28,052 nt of DNA from contig JARGSG010000155.1 in the NCBI GenBank assembly GCA_030374805.1, positions 1 through 28,052 of the forward strand, in the 5' to 3' direction. Within the stretch, counting starts at the first letter, position 1. Each line of letters begins with the position of its first letter. Positions 8,316-18,037 of the stretch are shown one piece after another. Both the position numbers and the translations under genes were made by a program. This DNA comes from Gracilaria gracilis (Eukaryota > Rhodophyta > Florideophyceae > Gracilariales > Gracilariaceae). Below the pieces are notes generated by a model. It ran no database searches and had not been told where the DNA came from. It saw nothing but the letters and a program-made list of their open reading frames with translations.

Positions 8316-11300
8316 ATGTACGACAAGAGGCGGAATGCCATGAAAGTGAGGGGCGTGCCAAGTGGGATACCGGTGCGGTCCGTCTCCTCGTCTGTGCCCC
8401 GGCGAGCGCCCATACCTGTGAAACCCGTGCGGGTACGAATTCACCCTCAACGAACTGGGCGAAGCAATGGAATTAGCCGGGACACGGAAGTTGGCGATCA
8501 GTTTGGCATGCGACGGCGTCAGAGGGACCGGGAAGAAGACGAAAGTAAGGATGGATGAAACGATCAAGGCAACGATATTGACGAAGAAGAAGAGCAGAAC
8601 ATTCCCGGATTGCAGCAGAATGAGTACGATGGCTACGAACATGGCCTCAATAGAAATATGATACCCCGGGAAATTGAAGCGAGCAGAGAAGGTGTGAGAA
8701 AAACAATGAGTGCGATGCAGGGCCTGATGCAAACGTATCGTGAAAACAACAGCCCCGTTTTCCTTTCTTCCTCTTAAGAGAAACACGGTTGTACGAGCTC
8801 TTCGTCCTCATCTGTACTGAATAAAGGTAGAAAAATAAAACTAGTTCTACCCAAATCGAAGGACGAAATTGACAAAGGCATTGGCACGCCAGTGTTGAAG
8901 GATATTAGCAATGCTCCGCCGGAAGCAACGAAGAATTTGGAATGGAATGTTGAAGAGGGCCTCCACGTGTTCGGAAATGGAATTGAGGACGAATTGAATG
9001 AGCTGCACCATGTCCCAAAACGGCAATGGCTCGCCCGTCGAAGCCGTGAAGATGAGGATGATGATGAACCAAATGCCAGTGGAAAGAAACGTATCAGACG
9101 GGAGGATCACAAACGCACACTTTCTGGAGACAGCAGTATAGAAGACGTAAGAAATGTTGAAGCCACATCTGCTGAGGATGCTGCAGCGCAGGTGGCTCGC
9201 GACGCAGCTGCTACCGAAGGAGTGCAAGCGAAAGTTGCGCAATCCAGCGTTCAGAAAGCAGTTGTCGCCAAGCGTGGCGTAAACGAGCTCATCAGCCCGC
9301 GTCGCCTGAAGAGATCGTTGCACACTTGTAGTGAGGACGATGAACACAATCTGCAAAAACGTGCAAGGAACAACGAATTCACGCAACTAGCACTGGCAGT
9401 AGTGGTAGTGGAGCGAGAGTGCGTAAAGCTCTTCGTTTTTCCATCATGGAGGAACAACTTCATTACAATGTGTTGAATCGAAAACGCACGGGCAGCAGTA
9501 GTACCCGGGCTGTGGAACACACCATTCTTGAAACAATTCGAGGTAGAAGTGAAAATGACGCTGTACAAAAAACATGTGCTCAACCGTTGCATGGAGGAGT
9601 GCGCATGAAACAAGTAAAGCCTGATGAAGTGGAAGAGCACGAGCATACGACCTCGCAACAACCACCAGAAGAAGAGCCGCATCTGCAACAGTCAGACCCG
9701 GACCCAGGCCACGGTGGGAGCACCCCGGACGAACAACACGATTCTCAGCCCCATGGTGCTGCCAGTTACCTCCGAAATCTCGTTTCCCAGCAAGAAAAAT
9801 TGTTAAGGAACGCGAACGACGACATGTGGAGATCTTTGAAGGTCGACACCGTCTTCATGATAGTGAGCGGAAAAGGCTTTCCGCAGGGAGGAGGAAAGCC
9901 AAGCTTTCAGCGGCAGAAAGGAGAAAACAGCGCATGGTGGCCAGGGAGCAACGGTTGAGAACGCAGCCCAAGCATATTCAGTGGAGAGAAATGGTTCAAG
10001 TAGTACTAGCACGGTTTCCAGAGTACTTCACAAGTGACAATGCTGTATTGAAAGATAACAGGAAGTGTGCAAAGGGAGCCATCACTTACCCCGGACTTCG
10101 TATTACCGAACACAACTGCGAAGATCTGGAGACCATTTACAATACTCGCTTCAAGCCATCATTTATGCTTAACGGGTCCGTGTCCGGCAGTTTTTTCACG
10201 CTAAAAAGCATCGTGGGACAATTTATGCGCTGGTGCATTGCGGCAAACGTCCTGAAGCAGTTTGAAGGGTAGAGACCGGGCGCGTTGTTCGAACGAATGA
10301 CAAACGTTGATCTCGTCCGTTTGTTCATCAATTACTTCATTATCACCTCGTCGACCAACACTGTTGTGAGCAAATCTTATACGATGTCTATTGTGAGTGA
10401 CTATGCACAGTTGTACACAAATAGTACCGAGGAGAAGCAAGAGATGAAACGTGTGCAGTGGTATTTGAATAGCAAATTCAATGCTGGGAAGCGGCGCTCA
10501 AGGAAAGAGAGAAGGAAACGGCAAAACGCAGAGGAACGCTTGCAGAAGCAAACGATCGTTTCCGCCGAACATGTGAAGAAAGAAATATCTCTCGCACGAG
10601 CACATTTGGGTGGAATCATTGAAACATATATGGTTAATGTGGGAACCAAGTCAAAGAAGGAAGCGATTGCAAGGCTTGGGAGCACGCGAGGACTCCTGAA
10701 CAAGTGGTGTATCAACTTCGTCGGCATGCTTGCGCTCACGGGCGGTGGTCAGCGGCCACAAGCGTATGCGAGGTTAGGATGTCCCCCGAGAAAGCTTTTA
10801 GAAGAGGCTTACGATATCGATATCGACAGCACTCCACCGGGTGTCATTGAAGTTCAAACATTCCGTTAGAAAACCGCACGTGCTTTGGACGTCCTGAATG
10901 TCAACTTTCCACGCTTCGTACTGCAGTACATGACATTCCATGTTCACGTTGTTTTACCAATCATCAAGAGTAACACCAACGTGGTTCATTCAAAAACGTT
11001 CCAAAAGTACAAGCCGCTGCTGTTGCATACTCAATCCGGTAAATGTTTGACGTCACGACACATTTCGTCTTCAATTCGCACGTTTATGAAAAGAGTTCAC
11101 CGCTCACTGAAGTCGGTGACCGCGATGACCCTTAGAACAAGCTTCGCGACGCAAATGTTGCACGAGTACCGTAACGGGAAGTACCGGGACAGAAATGGAA
11201 ACACAATTAGCGAAGACCGATTCTTGGACCTCATGGCGAAGCAGATGAACACCTCCGTGGAGCAGTTGAGCGGAGCGTACATGTCAAGTTATAGCACAGA

Positions 11301-11535
11301 CTTCCAAGACATCATGGCGTTGCTTACGAAACACTTTTGCATCCTGCTGGGCGAGGATTCGGAGGAAGAGGATGAAGAATGCGACTTGAAGAACACAATC
11401 TTTCACAATGGATTGGATGATACTGATGATGCAGATGATGATGATGATGGCGATAATAAGGATGATGACGGCGACGACGACGAAGACGAGGACAACGACG
11501 AATGCGTCAACAACGTGAATGAAGACGAGGAGTAA
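8316..11535 (+). pseudogene. Tyrosine recombinase-like transposon protein with acidic tail (broken)
   Basis: Reading begins at ATG 8316 in frame 3 and stays in that frame to about 9400 across a TGA (8556-8558) and a TAA (8775-8777). It then moves to frame 2 (about 9390-9800) and frame 1 (about 9826-11535), with TAG codons at 10270-10272 and 10867-10869. The first two-thirds are charged and low in complexity. The last third fits a tyrosine recombinase: box I TGGGQRPQAYARL with R at 10753-10755, box II TLRTSFATQML with R at 11134-11136, and the end motif MNTSVEQLSGAY with a candidate nucleophile Y at 11278-11280. The usual histidines of box II and the GH box are replaced. A D/E-rich tail of about 60 residues ends at TAA 11533-11535. 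Crypton-like elements are one possible home; the match is by motif only. Confidence 0.55.
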
Positions 11536-13254
11536 GGAGCTGGAGGGTTTAAAAGAGTGAATAGCAGCTTTACTTGCACTTGGTAGTAGTGAATTAAATT
11601 AGACGGTGATGGTGAAAAAAGTCAGAGAACGTGGTCAAGGTAGTGGTCATGGCAGTGGTAATGGTAGTTGAGACTGAGTTAAAGCCATGCTTGCCCGCCA
11701 CGCTGTACAGCTTGCGTGGTTTCATTTGCTTCAGTTCTGTGCAGTGCTTATGTGCAACCAAAAATATGAATGACGGAGGAGAGCAGAAGATGGCGGTGTT
11801 TGGAGGGCGTAGATGCGAGAACACACATGCGAGCGAGTGGAGAATTGCGTAACCAATCGAAATGCGGTTTAGAAATCCTGGAGAGGAAAACAAAGAAATA
11901 CGGCTGTGAAGAGGTAACCAGGTCTGAATCATGTGGAGTTATGGGCCCTAAAGCGTGAAAAAAGTATTGATATATGCGCGAAGAAGCCTGCAGCTGATGC
12001 CCAGTTGATCACGCCAACATGGAGAAACGGGGTTTCCCATGTTGTGAGGAAAAAACGTTAGGGAGCTATAGCCCACCTGAAACAAACAGAGAGGAATCGG
12101 AATCGGGAAGCTGGGAGCTTGTGGATGGGTAAGGTGAGCGTTGACGAGTATTGTGGGTGAGTTTTGGGAAGACCTTTCTCTCTAAGGGGCTTCCATAATA
12201 AAGGGTGGCAGAGTGCTTAGGGCCAAGAAGACGAAGAATGAAAGAGGTTGATTCAAAATTCAAAACACTTGGACAGGGTTAGGAACGATTGGTTTCAACC
12301 CATTGCCTGGGTTGTTCGCGACAGTCATTGAAAGATGAGAAGTATTGATGCGAAAAAATGGCAGGGTGACACGATAAAATGAGTGAATCGTAATATGTAC
12401 AGTAATGGCCACAATGCGTGGACTCATTGAAGCCTTTTGTGTCACGAAATGGTACAGTAAAATGCCCGCACAAAATGAAGAAATAAGACATAATAAAGTG
12501 GGGATCTCGGCTGAGCAGAGAAGATTTGACACCCGTAGGGTTGAGCGGCGAGTGTGCTATATAGTAATAACACCGGAGTTCAATATAGGTGTACTACGTG
12601 TGCTGTGGCCTTGTACAACGTAGAACATTACACCTCATGGACAGCATGTTCACTGCGATGTAGTAAGCTAAGTTGCCTGTACGCACTTGAGTACTTCTGC
12701 AGACGTGTACTGCGACGTAAGAGTTGCAGGGTACGCCACCTTTGAAGTGAAAATGCGTATGTCTCATGCTAGGTGGGGAACGTAAATAAAAGCAGCAGGT
12801 GTGTGTGGGGGGGGGGGGGGGGGGGGGGGAAGGGGGTAGAAGGAAATGATGTATCATACAGCATACAGGGCGCGCGACGACGATTGCAATTATGGAAGCA
12901 CCCATTGTAGGATAGTTATTGCTGTACTTTCTGTCGTTCGGAATATGCATAAGCGTCTTCAACGTGTAAAATGTCTGACAAGTGTGCAGCCCCATCCCCC
13001 AACTTCCCCGATTCTAGCGGCGTTTGATTGACAACCTTTCATATGCCATTGTTTGTCTTTTTTATTGTTCGTTACTTGTACCATTTGTGCTCGGGATCAG
13101 TTCGTATGCGCATTTCGAAACTGGACTCGCATACGCTGTTTTTTCTCTTTCGAGTAAAGCAGTGATGAGTCGGGTTCCTTTTCTTACACACAGAAAAGGG
13201 TGTCAAGCGATTCTGTATACTATTGGCGAAATAAATAATCATTCCTTGCATCGT
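11536..13254. other. Non-coding region with poly(G) run and hairpin
   Basis: No convincing gene is present. A hairpin at 12015-12044 (CAACATGG... ...CCATGTTG, one bulge) lies about 480 bases after the recombinase-like gene. A TAATAAAG string follows at 12197 and several ATAA-rich stretches are present. A 23-G run lies at 12807-12829. Open frames on both strands are short and overlap each other without family motifs. Confidence 0.4.
12807..12829 (+). repeat. Poly(G) run of 23 after a GT repeat
   Basis: A short (GT)n stretch leads into 23 uninterrupted G bases, then AA and GGGGG. Long G homopolymers are prone to length error in sequencing and can form quadruplex structures. Confidence 0.9.
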
Positions 13255-13599
13255 TTATTGGAGAGATGTGTCGTTTGGTATGTTCCGTAGACGCATCATG
13301 CTGTTTAACGAGTTAGAACTCGGGATCCGGTTTTGATGGTCATGAAAAACAATAACAGATACGTTTGGTCGTGGTCCTTTGGTGCTGGAGGGGAGCAAGG
13401 ATGGGTCCATAAGCAACCACCCGTTAAGAATTTTAACATTGGTCATGGATACGTTTTGATGAAAGCATTTGCTTGCTAAGATGTAGTCTTTCATGTAGTG
13501 AACAGAGAGACAACTGTTCGTTAGGATTTGCGTATCAGAAGCTATCAGAATAAAAATAGGAGGCAATGTGTTACTGTAAATGGAGTTTGCAGATAAGTA
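13255..13599. other. No supported gene
   Basis: A minus-strand open frame (13255-13566) exists but shows no motif and no conserved partner in copy 1. It may be 3' flanking sequence of the protease gene that ends near 13600. Confidence 0.3.
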
Positions 13600-15801
13600 C
13601 TAAGATCTCCGAGATTTCATTTTGCTCACCAATTCCTGCATTCTGCGTATACACGTTCCCCATTCATCCTTAATATTGGTATCCCCTTCTTCTTGGATTA
13701 AAGATTGGCCCTCTTCAACAATAGAAGCGAAACGGATTTGAGGTTGTCGGTTTATTACCATGACCAGGCCCGGTTTGCGCATTTAATTTGTTTCGTGAAG
13801 TTGGGGAGTATACGGCACGTCCCAGGACCTTCGAATATTGCGTTCTCAGCGTTGGGAATTGAAGTTCGTTTCTGAGATGGTGGAGACAGTATTGGAAATA
13901 GCGACCGAAACATAAACAGTACTAGCTTTGTCAAGCTTTCCATTTTGCTTTCTCTATAGAGCCGTTATTGCCAACCCTATTCATTTCTTCTCTGATGGTA
14001 GCGTCATCCATTATCATTGATGTAATTTGATTAATTTCGGTATCCTTGGAAACGGTTTCATCCACTAAAATGATACCGTGGAGAACTCTTACCGGAGCCC
14101 TGGAAAGAGAGCGATGTGATGGTAGCGTTTCTACTGTCCAGGCCTGTTGCTCCTGTACCCGAGGATCCGTTTCGAATGGCTCCCCTTGTTGCTGTATAAT
14201 TGGAGAAATTAATGGCGAAGAGGCTGTGTTGCATTTCGTATGCTGCGCAGAGGGGGATGATGATGGTTGTACAGCACAATAATTGAGTTGTGGAGGAGAA
14301 TTATGCGCCTTGGGGGTAGTTGGGTGCGGCACCGACCGGATGGGAAAAAGTTTCGCACGTTTGGACGGGGTTTCCAGCACATCCTTTTCTTCATGATTTC
14401 GTTTCTTCGCTGAAAATGTATTCGATGGGACAACTGCGGCAGATGTGGGCGGCAAAGTTTTGGGTGCCGCTGCACATACAGTACTCATAGATGTGGGGGT
14501 CTGGTTGGAATGAGGATCCTGTTTTAACTTTTCGTTCTTGGCGTTTGTTACCGACCATAAAAAAGGTGGTACTACCGTAGGGGCGCCCGGATTCGAATTG
14601 TAAGCATCGGTGATAAGTTTGAGACGGTGTTGCACTTGTCGCTGATAATGCTCGTACGGGTACGATTTGTGCATTGAAGCAAGGTACTGTTGAACCGCCG
14701 AAAAGTTATTTTTTCTGGAACAAGGTGTACTCCTTACATACCAAACTGGCGTGATATGTGACGAAAAAATCCACAATCCAGACCCTTCTGCACGTTCGCT
14801 CGGAGGATGTGAAGAGAAATAGCGGCTTTGAGTTGCGATAATGATATATGTTTGTTTCCCGGATATGCCGCCAAAAGGTAATGGAAAACATTGTCCTCAA
14901 AAGGTTCGTGCAGTGACGAAGCGGACATACTATCCAGCCAGAAAATGACCCCTTTGTTTTGTTTAGAGGACACAAGTGGTTGATTAGGTGTGTCTTTGGC
15001 GGTTTCCAGAATATGTAGTAGGCGGGGAAAGTGGACCAAAATAGCGAGACTCCAATGGTTTGCTTCCACGATTGGTATGAACGTCATCTGTGCCTGCCAA
15101 GTGCGATGGTGAAGCAAGTACGTTTTACGGGCGCGTGACTTTGTGTTGGTCTGCAGCGAACATAATGGCTCCTTCCCAGCATGGAGTGGCTTGTCGAACC
15201 ATCCTTTCGTGAGAAGGGTCTCCAAGATGTAGATATGGCTCACTGACTCAGGATGCCAGTTCGTCAAATAATTCAACGTGAACCGCAAAAAAGAATCGGA
15301 GGCCATTGAGAAACGTTCTATTTTGTGGTAATCTTCAGTGTACAAAGTGCAATGCTCATTGTTTATACCACCGTTCACCATAACGGAGATAAGCTTGGCT
15401 TGAGGTTTATCGTATTCGTCAGTCGCTTCGTGAACCATGTCTCCCAACATAATTGCTGCTCCTTCACCATCGTGTTTTACCATTTTTGTGAGCTTCTCTC
15501 GGACCATGTGTAAGATATCCCGTTTGCGCTTGACTTCGACTACTTGTTCAGCATCCTCGGGGAACTGGCGGTTTCGTTCCGCCTCTTCATTCACATGTGA
15601 CTCCAATTCATCTAGAAGAGATATAGAACCCGGCTGGTCCCAGTTTATATATGGCTCCCAACCGGGCGGTGGTTGTGTCGGAGCAGTAATATTGGGTTTC
15701 TTCTTTGACTTCTTACGTCCTCGTTTACGACCATCCACTTCGCTTCCAGTAGTATCGTTGAACCTGTAATCGGATTGCACTCCTTCCCGTGTTCTGGACT
15801 T
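13600..15801 (-). pseudogene. C48/Ulp1-like cysteine protease of the element, fused in frame after the ParB-like part
   Basis: This part continues in the same frame after the ParB-like region, with only a TAG (15802-15804) between them; there is no ATG at the junction. After a K/R-rich stretch (GRKRGRKKSKKK, a likely nuclear signal) comes a catalytic core of the Ulp1/C48 type: H of EANHWSLAI at 15055-15057, D of FWLDSMS at 14932-14934, Q of NVQKGLDCG at 14788-14790 and C at 14773-14775. The H-to-D gap (41 residues) is longer than in host SUMO proteases, as is common in transposon-borne members. Shortly after the cysteine the frame shifts (about 14740) into a Ser/Pro-rich extension with a basic stretch (ETPSKRAKLF). 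It closes at TGA 13931-13933, and a final frame ending at TAG 13600-13602 may be the true C-terminus. Role inferred: processing of an element polyprotein or SUMO-like modifier. Confidence 0.75.
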
Positions 15802-16593
15802 CTAAAGATGAACTGTTTCCCGTATCTTTTCTGGAGGCCAGTTTTTCACCACATTTAAAGTACGGCGGTTGAAGCTTTCAACGCCGAGAGATTCTAGTTT
15901 GCATAAGTATGACACTACTCCGGCGGCCAGGAGCCTCTGGGCGCCGGACATGTACCCCTGCAGAGTAGCCTTTTAAAGCTTGGAGGATAGGAAGTCTATG
16001 GCGTACTTGCTTTTCTCTTCGTCCTCCTTTCTCACCTCCTCGTAAGCGCTGAAGAGTTTTCTTTGCGTCATAGCTGGGGCTCGACGCGATCGTTTAGTTG
16101 AGGCCGCATGCTTTTGCTGCTCACGCCAATTCCAGTACTCCTGAAGGCGACCAAACGCTTGAACTTGTTGCATTAAGCTATAAGGATACGCTCTTGGTTC
16201 TGTAACTTCAAGATGGTGCGAAATGAAAGCTCCATGGGTGAGCACTGAGATAGGGTTCCCGAATTCCGTGACATGTGATAGGTCCAATAGTTGGTACGGT
16301 AGAAGAGGAATATGCATCATATGTGCAGCAACCAAGAGGCGGTGACCACCCCCGACCACTACGAGCCGACCTGGTGGAAACTGTTTGTCATATTGGACGA
16401 CAAGGAGCGGTTGGTGACGATGGAATTGATATGGTTGCCCAATTTCGAGACAAAGACGCTTGAAATTTGTCTTTGATGAACTGCGACCGATAACAGGACC
16501 AAGAAAGAGGTCTATGTGACCCATTCGCACGGAGGTCGATCTTGCGTCTGTAATTCTCTCCATGATCATGGCCGATATAGAACGTACCGCCAT
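15802..16593 (-). pseudogene. ParB-like domain protein, copy 2 (in frame with the Ulp1-like protease)
   Basis: ATG is at 16591-16593, supported by copy 1. The reading is 264 codons to TAG 15802-15804, interrupted once by TAA at 15973-15975 that copy 1 does not have (a sense codon there). The domain core is LVVVGGGHRLLVAAHMMHIPLLPY at about residues 77-100, with H84 at 16342-16344 and R85 at 16339-16341, preceded by HQPLLVVQY. The order matches the ParB/sulfiredoxin-like fold (GxHRxxAA then a P-containing strand). A conserved YMSGAQRLL block lies beyond the TAA, showing that the protein once continued. The frame then runs straight into the protease part, so one long ParB-like/protease protein (about 1000 residues to 13600) is the simplest ancestral reading. 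Binding to the inverted-repeat sites at 17209-17523 is a hypothesis. Confidence 0.65.
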
Positions 16594-17208
16594 GTTGAGG
16601 TGAAAGCCAAACGTTCGAAAGTAGGCAACTTAGAACCGGGTGCACAGGTTAGGCGTGTGTGGGTGGAACGTGGGTATGGGAACTGGACTCAGTACATGGT
16701 CCCTTGAACGACAAAGTGAAGAAGATGATTGGAGTGGTGCACGACGGAAGCCTTTGAGATGGTACTGGAATAGAAGTGAGAGGTGGTGTACGACTGGATG
16801 CCGTATCTGAACGATATATAAAGGAAGAGAGAGGTTGCCAGTGTTTAGGTGAGCAGAAAATCTCTGTTTCGCCAAGTCCGACCCAGATGGTAATGTTACT
16901 TCAAAGGCCAACAGCGACAGGAAGCGCAAGAAGAAGTGTGTGGGGGTGCAGCGGAACGACTAAGGTAAGAAGGGTGGTTTTCACGTATTATTTTGAACAA
17001 TCTCCGCATTCACATCCAGTTCCAATGGGTCGGAACCCCGTAGAAACAAAGTACTTCTTACGGCGATAACGAAGCAAAGCCGTGAACGCGGCGGGTAGAA
17101 GCGAATTCACCGCAAGTTTGATCTCTCCGTTTTCGTCACGATCACCTGGTTATGAAATGGAATGGTATGTTTTGCAAGGAAGTTGATCGAAGTTGTGGTG
17201 AACGAAAA

Positions 17209-17225
17209 GCAGGTCAAAAACCTGC
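17209..17225. promoter_or_regulatory. Inverted-repeat site 1
   Basis: GCAGGTCAAAAACCTGC has arms GCAGGT and ACCTGC around CAAAA. The same 17-mer recurs exactly at 17421 and with one change at 17507. It is the size of a dimer binding site, and it could equally be a small hairpin. Confidence 0.65.
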
Positions 17226-17420
17226 ATTCGGGTGACCCGTATAATTTGGAAAAATTTGCGGAAAATACTGGGTGTGTGTCCCCAGGAGAGGAAGAGCAGA
17301 GATGAGTGGGTTGGAAACCGCGCAGGTTTTATGGACTCTTGGAATGAGGCACACGTGTGTGACTTAGAGATTTTAGCATTGTTTTCGAAACAATTTGCAG
17401 AAATTTGAGGATGCCAAAAT

Positions 17421-17437
17421 GCAGGTCAAAAACCTGC
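17421..17437. promoter_or_regulatory. Inverted-repeat site 2
   Basis: Identical to site 1, with symmetry extended to AATGCAGG...CCTGCATT (17418-17440), the most complete of the three. Confidence 0.65.
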
Positions 17438-17506
17438 ATTATGCACACTGATGGTGTAAATATTTGCAATTGCCCCCAAACCATTGCAGTCGGTGGCTGA
17501 AGAAAT

Positions 17507-17523
17507 GCAGGTCAAAAACCTGT
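17507..17523. promoter_or_regulatory. Inverted-repeat site 3
   Basis: Same as sites 1 and 2 except for one change in the right arm (CCTGT for CCTGC). It lies 86 bases from site 2, which in turn lies 212 bases from site 1. Confidence 0.6.
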
Positions 17524-18037
17524 ATTCTGCCATCATGGGAGAGCACCAAGCCGTTATGGTGATGTGGAATACGTGTAATTCGTACGCGTGTTGTAGCTGT
17601 GCATGCACGGGCTTCGCACCATAAAAAGAGATTGACGGCGACTGCCATGCCGTTAAATCTATCTCCCCTGAAAAGTGCCCCACACTTTTTTCCGTCGTTT
17701 TCAACCCATATATTCGAGACAGTCATAATTCCAGCGAAGTTCTTTCAACAATTGGCGGTGGTCCCTTGGCACCGCTGTGAGTTGATCGTGGAGGACGACC
17801 TGGAGCTCGCTAGCCTTTCGCTTGGGAGTAAAGTGTTGAGCTTGTATTTGTTTTTTCCGTCTCCGGTCAATAGGTGAATCTCTGGGTTCCTATTACGGGT
17901 GGATCTCCTACAGAAGTGCAGGCGCTGTTTCGAGGAAATTGTTCGGCGTGTTAGCTAGTGCTTCTCTGCGCGTGACGTGCTGCGTGTGTTCTGATTTCAA
18001 GTAACAACCGAAGCTAATCGTGCGCCTCCTTCGTATA

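Larger units (their letters stand above)
16594..18037. promoter_or_regulatory. Divergent spacer of copy 2 with three inverted-repeat sites
   Basis: The spacer separates the ParB-like/protease gene (leftward) from the acidic-tail gene (rightward). A TATA-like string ATATATAAAGG lies at about 16813-16823 on the plus strand. Three near-identical inverted repeats are described as separate entries. Two related A/T-rich segments with AATTTG(C/G)(A/G)GAAA-like strings occur near 17255 and 17393. No supported gene is present. Confidence 0.45.

Noticed and set aside
8847..9386. Minus-strand frame opposite the recombinase-like gene
   Set aside because: Shadow of the plus-strand coding; hydrophobic F/L/S composition is typical of antisense to acidic coding, and no motif is present.
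8316..16593. Integrated large DNA virus or Polinton-like virus as the source of the recombinase, Ulp1-like protease and ParB-like genes
   Set aside because: These gene types do occur in such viruses, but no capsid, packaging ATPase or polymerase B signature is visible, and a reverse-transcriptase relic and repeats separate the modules. Transposon origin is simpler.
17209..17523. CRISPR-like array
   Set aside because: Only three short repeats with unequal spacing (212 and 86 bases between starts) in a eukaryotic context; they are palindromic sites, not an array.
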